Below are positions 57,253-64,000 of a stretch of 64,000 nt of DNA, one piece after another. Each line of letters begins with the position of its first letter. The stretch's first letter is position 1. The DNA is from Anisus vortex (Eukaryota > Mollusca > Gastropoda > Planorbidae): assembly GCA_949126835.1 (NCBI GenBank), contig OX421502.1, positions 41,191,473 to 41,255,472 of the forward strand, given 5' to 3'. The notes under the pieces are model-generated. The model was given only the letters and a program-made list of their open reading frames with translations. It made no database searches and was not told the origin of the DNA. A program made the translations under genes and the position numbers.

Positions 57253-58031
57253 CAAATGTATAAGGGGATAGATAACTACATGTATATATTCTGGTAATCC
57301 TAACTAAGAGAATTGGATCATTTAAAATATAAATGCATGAATATATGAATGTGTTGTGATTATTTTATGCAATATCTTATGCCTTATTTTATGCCATGAA
57401 TATTTCCATTTGCTAAAACAAATATTATTATTGTTGTAAAAACAAAAAAAAAAAGAAAGAACCTAATAAGTTACTTATAAATATTATGGATTTATGAACA
57501 TAATTTTCTTTATTAGTAAGATAATGAATGAACAGAAATGTACATCCTTATTTTGAAACAATCAAACTATAGTTGTGATTATGTAAAAACCAAAATAGAG
57601 TAATGTGCATACACTTCACATGCTTACACACTTAAGATTAAATTCTTACTCTTAAGTTTATTTAAATATTAATTTCATTTAAGTTGAATTAATTAATGAT
57701 TGAATTGTTTAATATGATAACATTAGTTATGCTGATTTTTACCTTATAAATAAGATGATGATGTTTATAAGGAATGATATCTCAGAGAGTATAATTTTTT
57801 TAGAATAACGCGAACAATTGTTATGGTCTAAGGATAACTTGAGATCCTATATGATGAGGGTTTAATAGAATAAATTATTTCCCTTACTTGTCTTATTTAA
57901 CGGACTACCCAGGTGGAGTCAGTTTTTTTGTATATTGTTTAGAACTAAAGTTAAGTGCAGGCGGTTCTAAAAGAAATTGCACACTTCTATTGTTTAGTAT
58001 GCAATGTTCTTTTCCTTTTGGTATGGGCGAC
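57253..58031 (+). other. Non-coding 3' region of the retrotransposon
   Basis: AT-rich, stops in all frames, no env-like segment. Only a weak purine stretch 'ggtatgggcgac' precedes the 3' LTR where the polypurine tract should be. Confidence 0.7.
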
Positions 58032-59065
58032 TGTTACGAAACGTAAATTCCCTACATTGTAATGTTAATAAACCAACTAAATCATTTAAGCGAATTGCGT
58101 TTAAACGATACAAAATATTTCTCAGCTCACGGTTTTCCCCGGGTTTTTCCTAACCTAATTAGAGTATTATTGTTTTTTTATTAACCTCGATAAAAAACAT
58201 GAACTGTGCACGCGAATACAGCATGTCAAGGTCGTCCGGTCTCTCCTTATTTTGTTAGAGCATTATTGCTTGTTCTTAATAAAAAGTATCTGATCACGTA
58301 GTCAACATGCGGGCTTGATTAAAATTCTCGTGTCACTAGACTGTCTGGTTTTTCCAACGATTGACCCGTAATATATTTCTACGCAATTCGACACTTTTAG
58401 TCAGTTCTTGGCTTGCATTCGATCTAGTAACATCAAATATTCTCCGCTCTGAGTATCATTTCTATTTGATTTGTATTATGGAAAATTTATTATTCTACTA
58501 TTAACTACAATGCTATATGTTCATTGAGGATATTCATTACTAATTGGAATATGTGTATTTCTTGATTGTGTATATAATATTATTTGGATTCCTACTGGAT
58601 TGATGTTGTAAATTAAACCAAATTTATCGTTGCTTTCTACACAACTTGGTTAACGTCAATATTTCAAAGTTATATACATGTGTGTATGTGTAATGTTTAT
58701 TCAACTATATTAATAATCTACACTACCACTCAACATCAAGGTTCTTGCTGTATAATATGAGCCACATAAATAATTATACATGAAGTAAATCAACTGTAAA
58801 CTCTAAAACTACGCTATGTGAATTGCCAGGGGATTATAAGAACCAGGAATACTCTAGACAACTACAAATAAACTTCAGAATGATATAATAAGATCTTCAC
58901 TAATACAAGGATACTCACACTAACAATAACAATACTATAACTATCATTTTCATAAATTGAATGGGGGCTCTAGCCGTAATAACATTATAAATTATAATTA
59001 TACTTGTGTGATAAATAGAAGGTCTCATCCATAATTTATTATGGTGAATAAATTGCCTTGTAATA
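58032..59065 (+). repeat. 3' LTR (1034 bp)
   Basis: Same as the 5' LTR except for one base by eye. It also includes the fossil primer-binding site (58962-58980) and ends CCTTGTAATA, after which the host minisatellite resumes. Confidence 0.95.
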
Positions 59066-59727
59066 CTATATAGATCTATTTTCACACATACAGATAATCT
59101 AACTATATAGATAGATCTATTTTCTCATACATACACAGATAATCTAACTATATAGACAGATCTATTTTCATACATACACAGATAATCTAACTATATAGAT
59201 CTATTTTCACACATACACAGATAATCTAACTATATAGATAGATCTATTTTCTCATACATACACAGATAATCTAACTATATAGATCTATTTTCTTACATAC
59301 ACAGATAATCTAACTATATAGATCTATTTTCACACATACACAGATAATCTAACTATATAGACAGATCTATTTTCACACATACACAGATAATCTAACTATA
59401 TAGATAGATCTATTTTCTCATACATACACAGATAATCTAACTATATAGATAGATCTATTTTCACACATACACAGATAATCTAACTATATAGATCTATTTT
59501 CACACATACACAGATAATCTAACTATATAGATAGATCTATTTTCTCATACATACACAGATAATCAAACTATATAGATAGATCTATTTTCTCATACATACA
59601 CAGATAATCTAACTATATAGATCTATTTTCACACATACACAGATAATCTAACTATATAGATCTATTTTCTCATACATACACAGATAATCTAACTATATAG
59701 ATCTATTTTCACACATACACAGATAAT
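59066..59727. repeat. Minisatellite, right half
   Basis: Same units as 49915-50899, about 15 copies, ending 'cacagataatc' where a LINE 3' end begins. Confidence 0.95.
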
Positions 59728-59903
59728 CTTATACATTACAGACGCTCCTTCTATAAAGAAGATTATTGCGTCGTACGCTCATCCGTGGTCCGAGTCTAGT
59801 CTTGCATTTTTATTAATGTTTTAAATGATGTTAAGTTACTGGTTTTCCTGGCTTGTCCAGGCAACCCATTCCATGCCCGAATGCCACTTGGGAAGAAACT
59901 GAT
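59728..59903 (-). mobile_element. LINE family A, 3' fragment
   Basis: 'ttatacattacagacgctcc' to 'cgaatgccacttgggaagaa' matches the first 180 bp of the copy at 21384. It is truncated immediately after. Confidence 0.8.
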
Positions 59904-59965
59904 GAACGCTGCTTCGCGGGCCCTGTGGATCAATTTGGTCAGACGGGATACTTTTCTAAGTAGAC
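59904..59965 (+). mobile_element. SINE family 1 tail fragment
   Basis: 'gaacgctgcttcgcgggccc' and 'tggatcaatttggtcagacg' correspond to the last 60 bp of the SINEs at 42380 and 49057. Its junction with the LINE fragment repeats the LINE-SINE contact seen at 42380. Confidence 0.65.
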
Positions 59966-60384
59966 AGGTCTGCCTTAATGGCGAATTCCCTCATTGAGAG
60001 AGACAGTCATCTATTGTGACGACTTGAAACTAACTATAAGCCACGTTGTATGTCTTTGTCAAGTTTCTGTTTGAAAGATGAAGACGGGAGCGAAAGACGG
60101 CTTGAGGTTTTGGTGGTGGGGGAGGGAGGGGGGATAATGAAATAAACAGAAGGTGACGAAAACAAAGGGGGAAATTTGTTTCACTACGTGACCTACTTCA
60201 ATATAACACCTGTAGTTTGGAATGTTTTTGTTTTTTTTTCACTGTGTGTTGACCATTCCGTCACGTGACATTGTTAGCCCGAAGCATGGAAAGGGCTGCT
60301 CAATGGCGTGTTTCCCGTTTATATTTTTTACTCTCCCTAAGTCGGATACATCTATGATACACTGTGAACAACTTCTTCAGCCAC
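59966..60384. other. Spacer, no gene recognised
   Basis: A G-rich segment 'gtgggggagggaggggg' lies near 60116-60133. Nothing else supportable. Confidence 0.4.
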
Positions 60385-60640
60385 CCATCCATTCCTAGTG
60401 ATACACAAGTAAACATATCCATCCATCTATTCCTAGTGATACACAAGTAAAGATATCCATCCATCTATTCCTAGTGATACACAAGTAAACATATCCATCC
60501 ATCCATTGCTAGTGATACACAAGTAAACCTATCCATCCATCTATTCCTAGTGATACACAAGTAAACCTATCCATCCATCCATCCATCCATCCATCCATCC
60601 ATCCATCCATCCATCCATCCATCTATTCCTAGTGATATAA
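60385..60640. repeat. 38-bp minisatellite with (CATC)n
   Basis: About five units of 'tgatacacaagtaaacatat' + 'ccatccatctattcctag'; the last unit contains an expanded CATC tract (about 60566-60620). Confidence 0.9.
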
Positions 60641-60995
60641 ATCTTTACATTCCTATTTTTACATAGGTCGACATATTAAGACTCGTTTGGGTTTATAAAC
60701 ATTTTTTAATTAATTACTACAGCAAAATCAACTTTACACCAGTTTCTATGTGTTTTGTACTTAATTATACATTGTCCTTTCAGTGTAACACAGATATTGA
60801 AGACTATAGTAAATTGACACTTGTTAACACTAAATAAATGTTTAATCTTCCTGACTTTGTACTATATATATATATTTATATATATACTATTAATTTATAT
60901 ATTCATATATATATATAAAGATCGTGTTTGTGTACCCACGGATCCCCATTGGTCAATATGAAAACACGTGTCACGACCAAGGACTACTGAGAAGT
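60641..60995. other. Spacer with AT microsatellite
   Basis: TATATA-rich at 60865-60918. No gene seen. Confidence 0.4.
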
Positions 60996-61019
60996 ACTTA
61001 CTTACGCCTACTACCCCTC
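60996..61019 (-). mobile_element. 3' end of the split RTE-like LINE
   Basis: 'acttacttacgcctac' followed by 'tacccctc' (61012-61019) is the far end of the LINE whose coding part begins right of 62610. 'tacccctc' is the target duplication of the intervening hAT element. Confidence 0.6.
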
Positions 61020-62609
61020 CAGGGCTGTGGAGTCGGAGTCGAGGAGTCGGAGGAAATTTGGGTACCTGGAGTCGGAGTGGGCAAAAAATGCACCGACTCC
61101 GACTCCTACTCCTACTAAATTTAGATTGGAAAAAGGCAGGGCTTCATTTATTTTAAACAACCGACCAATAGGCCTACAGACATTTGTGATGAGAAAGTAA
61201 AGTATATGTTTCTTCCTCTAAGTCCCCATCCCTACTCAAGTTCCTATCACTAATTTTTGTTGTCATAGGCTACTATAGCGGGTCGACACACAAAACTAAT
61301 TTTGAACTAATTTGAAATGCGTCTTTAGACAAAACGTCATATAGACTGCACGGCGCTGGTATTGATGACGCTATACAAGTGCCAAAATTACTAATTACCA
61401 TTAATATTGTTTGTAATGATTTCAAATGCTAGGACATGCACGCGCGGTTTTCTCGGAATACTAAACACTGCCTTAGTAGGCTATAGGCCTAGGCCATAGG
61501 TCCTACATAAAACGCATCTTAAGCTACTAGTGTACAAGCATACCTTTATTAGAGGCCTAGAGAGGCTTGTACACATTTACGATTCTTTCCTTATGTAATT
61601 AGCGTTCAATAGGCCTACAAAAAATGCTGCCTTTACGACTTATAAATGCGCTACGCACGCAACGCACAATTAGGAGCGGCAATATTTAGGCTATACTTTT
61701 CACAGTGTTGTGTTCTGCTTAGGGATGTTAAACGAAAACCGGAATACCGGATTCCTGTTTTGAAACCGAAAACCGGTTTTGATTTTCAAAACACCGTGTC
61801 TGTGCTTTATTATTAACGGCACTATTAAATACACATTCTTTTGATTCTTTTTCAACACATTATTTTACAAGTTACCATAAATATATGCCTCTTCATATGC
61901 TTCTTAATATTATGGTCAACAATAATCGGTAATTTGATTATCACTTTTGAAAAATTGAAAACTATTATCGGTTTTAATCAATTAGCCCAGATGTTTTTAG
62001 TACTAAATGTACAAAATCATATTGTATTCAAACAAATCAACCATTTGAATGCCCTGCAAATACTTATTAAGTTTGAAGTATTTTTCAAATATACCTACAA
62101 AACTACGCAAATTTGGTATGTGACTTGTAACAGTGCGCGGGGGTGGGGAGGGGGTAACCGAAATTCGGTTTTTAACAGGTTTTATAGAACCGATAACCGG
62201 TTTTAACATCCCTAGTTCTGCTGTTACAGGGAACGCAGCGCCGATGTGTAACCTAGCCTCTCACTGGTAAAGGATTAACCGTTTGCCCCTTAGAGTCGCC
62301 GATCGTCACCCCTACTGATAAGGCCCCACGAGAGGGGGTACAGCCGGTACGCCGTACCGGGGCCCTCAAGAGTTTAGGGGGCCCATGAATATTTAAAATT
62401 AAATACAGTAGACTGTTGGCTTCCCAGCCAGTAGGCCTGTGGTAATGACATGTAGATGTATGTTGCCTTTCTTTCCTTCAAGGAATGTACGAGATACATT
62501 CGCATATTAATACAGAGGAGTCGGAGTCGGGGAGTCGGAGTCAGAGTCGGAAGTAAAAAAAAATGAGGAGTCGGAGTCGGTACATTTATCTACCGACTCC
62601 GCAGCCCTG
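61020..62609. mobile_element. hAT-type element, 1590 bp, perfect 8-bp target duplication
   Basis: Left end CAGGGCTGTGGAGTCGGAG and right end GACTCCGCAGCCCTG are inverted repeats, with internal GAGTCGG repeats at both ends. TACCCCTC flanks it at 61012-61019 and 62610-62617. No transposase was found inside; a second MITE is nested at 61720-62214. It interrupts the 3' part of an RTE-like LINE. Confidence 0.88.
61720..62214. mobile_element. hAT MITE, 495 bp, perfect 8-bp target duplication
   Basis: Ends TAGGGATGTTAAACG and TTTTAACATCCCTA with subterminal 'aaccgg' repeats. GTTCTGCT flanks it at 61712-61719 and 62215-62222. A short internal open frame (61841-62206) is not recognisable. Confidence 0.92.
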
Positions 62610-62617
62610 TACCCCTC

Positions 62618-63026
62618 TCGGGGCACCAACATGAGCTCTCCAGCTATCCCGGTCCCGAGCAAGTCTTTCCAATTGTCCCCAAGAATGACCTGTTCTCTTG
62701 ACGTCGGCATCCAGGTCACGTCGCCAGCTGTTACGAGGTCGGCCCCTCTTCGTCTTCCCTTGGGGGTTCCACGATAGAGACTGTCTGGTTACGTTGGAAG
62801 CTGGTTTTCGGAGTGTGTGCCCCAACCATCTCCATCTTTTTTGCATGATCTCCAGATCGGCTGCCTGTTGACCTGTGCGACTCCAGAGCTCATCGTTACT
62901 GATCATGTCCGGCCAGCGTATATGCAAAATTCTCCTGAGACATGAGTTTATGAAAGTCTGGATCTTCTTGGTGTTGGTAGCTGTGGTCCTGCACGTTTCA
63001 GCACCATAGAGTAAGACTGACTTCAC
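62618..63026 (-). pseudogene. RTE-like LINE C-terminal domain
   Basis: Continues the RT of 63077 after a nonsense codon and one-base frame change: KSVLLYGAETCRTT, INSCLRRILHIRWPDMIS, RWRWLGHTLRKPASNVTRQ and GKTKRGRPRNSWRRDLDADV. This is the conserved tail of such LINEs. The end of the frame (to 62586) is altered by the hAT insertion at 62609. Confidence 0.85.
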
Positions 63027-63076
63027 ATTAGAGTTGAAGATCTTTATCTTTGTTTTCAGGGATATTTCTCTTGAGC

Positions 63077-64000
63077 TCAGATATTCTTAAGTTGGAGGAA
63101 GGCTGTCCTGGCCTTGCCAATTCTTGCCCTTACACCGGCGTCGGTTCCACCCTTCTTATTGACGATGCTGCCTAGATAGGTGAATTCTTCAGTTTCTTCT
63201 AGCGCTTTATCATTGAGAGGGATAGGCGACTTGTTTTCTGCGTTGACCTTAAGTAACTTGGTCTTCCCTTTGTTGATGTTGAGGCCAAGGCGAGTGGAGT
63301 TTTCTGTCACGATGTTGGTCTTTTCCTGCATCTGTTGATGAGTATGTGTGATTAATGCCAGGTCATCCGCAAAATCTAGATCGTCTAGTTGTGACCATAG
63401 CGTCCACTGGATGCCATTACGCTTATCTGATGTTGATGTCCTCATTACCCAGTCTATCGCTAGCAGAAACAGAAATGGCGACAGTAAACAACCTTGTCTC
63501 ACCCCTGTCCGTACTTGGAATGCCTCTGTTGGGTGGCCTCTGTGGATCACTCTGCATTTCAATCCTTCATAAGAATTCTTAATTATAGAGATAATTTTTG
63601 TAGGGACCCCGTAGTGTCTTAGCAACCTCCAAAGTGATTCCCTGTCTACGCTGTCAAAAGCCTTTTCATAGTCAATAAAGTTGACATATAGGGGGGAATT
63701 CCACTCGAGCGACTGCTCCAGGATGATGCGCAGTGTAGCTATTTGGTCAGTGCAGGATCTATCCTTGCGGAAACCAGCTTGTTGATCTCGCAGCTTCGTA
63801 TCAACAGCAGCCTGCATTCTGCCAAGCAGAATCCTGTTGAACAACTTTCCTGGGATTGATAGTAGGGTAATTCCTCTATAGTTAGAGCAGGTGCTCAAGT
63901 TTCCTTTCTTAGGGAGTTTAATGAGTAGTCCCTCTTTCCACTCTGTAGGGACTTGCTCCTCTTCCCAGATCTTTTGGAAGAGGGGGTGTAAGAGCTCTAC
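63077..64000 (-). pseudogene. RTE-like reverse transcriptase (partial at window edge)
   Basis: The frame continues beyond the Met at 63898 to the window end, starting with a piece ending in KEGLLIKLPKKGN. Motifs: SNYRGITLLSIPGKLFNRIL, QQAGFRKDRSCTDQIATLRI, VNFIDYEKAFDSVDRESL, VRTGVRQGCLLSPFLFLLAI and the catalytic FADDLAL, then LGLNINKGKTKLLKV and EEFTYLGSIVNKKGG. The catalytic core is intact but the frame is closed by a TGA at about 63077, where a Trp would be expected, followed by a one-base frame change; the rest is at 62586-63026. Confidence 0.88.

Larger units (their letters stand above)
50900..59065 (+). mobile_element. Gmr1-like Ty3/Gypsy LTR retrotransposon, 8.17 kb, nearly intact
   Basis: Layout: 5' LTR (50900-51933), two tRNA-Pro primer-binding sites, leader, ORF1 (Gag-protease-integrase), a +1 junction, ORF2 (reverse transcriptase-RNase H), 780 bp non-coding, 3' LTR (58032-59065). 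Integrase lies before reverse transcriptase, the order of the Gmr1 group of Ty3/Gypsy elements and of Ty1/copia. RT motifs are of Ty3/Gypsy type. No env-like frame is present. The host minisatellite is interrupted with a probable 4-bp duplication ACTA (50895-50898 and 59065-59068), which would shift the ends by one base. LTR identity is near 99.9 percent by eye, so insertion was recent. It could still be active or trans-mobilised. Confidence 0.93.
62618..64000 (-). mobile_element. RTE-like LINE, coding part, runs off the window
   Basis: - strand non-LTR retrotransposon. The reverse transcriptase frame is open from the window edge at 64000 to 63077, and its C-terminal part is at 62586-63026. 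The RT type (NYRGITLLSIPGKLFNRIL, YEKAFDSVDRESLW, LDDLDFADDLAL) matches RTE-like elements common in molluscs and flatworms (clade from memory). Endonuclease would lie right of the window. The 3' end is displaced to 60996-61019 by the hAT insertion. Confidence 0.85.

Noticed and set aside
57253..58031. env-like third frame in the LTR element
   Set aside because: Stops in every frame, no signal peptide or membrane segment.

Overview
The window looks like an intron-rich, repeat-laden animal nuclear genome. Spliceosomal GT/AG exons, tRNA-headed SINEs whose body resembles mollusc families, several non-LTR retrotransposons, hAT relics and very abundant minisatellites fit a lophotrochozoan, most likely a gastropod mollusc. 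The taxon is inference. By hand count about a third of the window (roughly 23 kb) is minisatellite DNA in about 25 unrelated arrays with units from 15 to 102 bp.

Host genes are few. At the left end, three exons on the + strand (562-724, 3033-3082, 3899-3970) encode the C-terminal Mod_r region of the ESCRT-I subunit VPS37A and end in a stop codon. At 47300-48931 a 544-codon, Ser/Asn-rich first coding exon ends at a strong splice donor; I do not recognise the family. A possible membrane-protein exon lies on the - strand near 20105-20290, with weak support.

Region by region: 1-9.1 kb holds VPS37A, its repeat-filled introns and 3' flank, including a 2.1-kb 17-bp array. From 9.1-20.1 kb come arrays of 27, 53, 29, 45 and 39 bp with unique spacers. 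From 20.1-26.2 kb come two truncated copies of one LINE family (one nested in a 45-bp array with a 9-bp target duplication), a hAT transposase relic and a 20-bp array. From 26.8-33.3 kb a broken L2/CR1-type LINE adjoins a 4.5-kb array of 45/46-bp units. From 33.7-43.4 kb come hAT MITEs (one nested in another element), more arrays, a LINE copy split by a SINE, and a minisatellite grown from a MITE end. From 43.7-49.9 kb come arrays, a candidate promoter and the unidentified exon.

The highlight is a nearly intact, recent Ty3/Gypsy-type LTR retrotransposon at 50900-59065, inserted in a minisatellite. Its 1034-bp LTRs differ at one base by eye. It has Gag (with an apparent SAP motif), protease and integrase in ORF1, and reverse transcriptase and RNase H in ORF2. 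Integrase therefore precedes reverse transcriptase, the Gmr1-like order typical of Ty1/copia rather than Ty3/Gypsy. ORF1 ends at CCC-TGA-T and ORF2 lies in the +1 frame, like an antizyme-type +1 frameshift site. The leader carries two exact 18-nt tRNA-Pro primer-binding sites in a tandem duplication, and a decayed third one sits inside both LTRs.

The right end (60996-64000) is a three-level nest: an RTE-like LINE on the - strand is split by a 1590-bp hAT-type element, itself split by a 495-bp hAT MITE. Each insertion has a perfect 8-bp target duplication.
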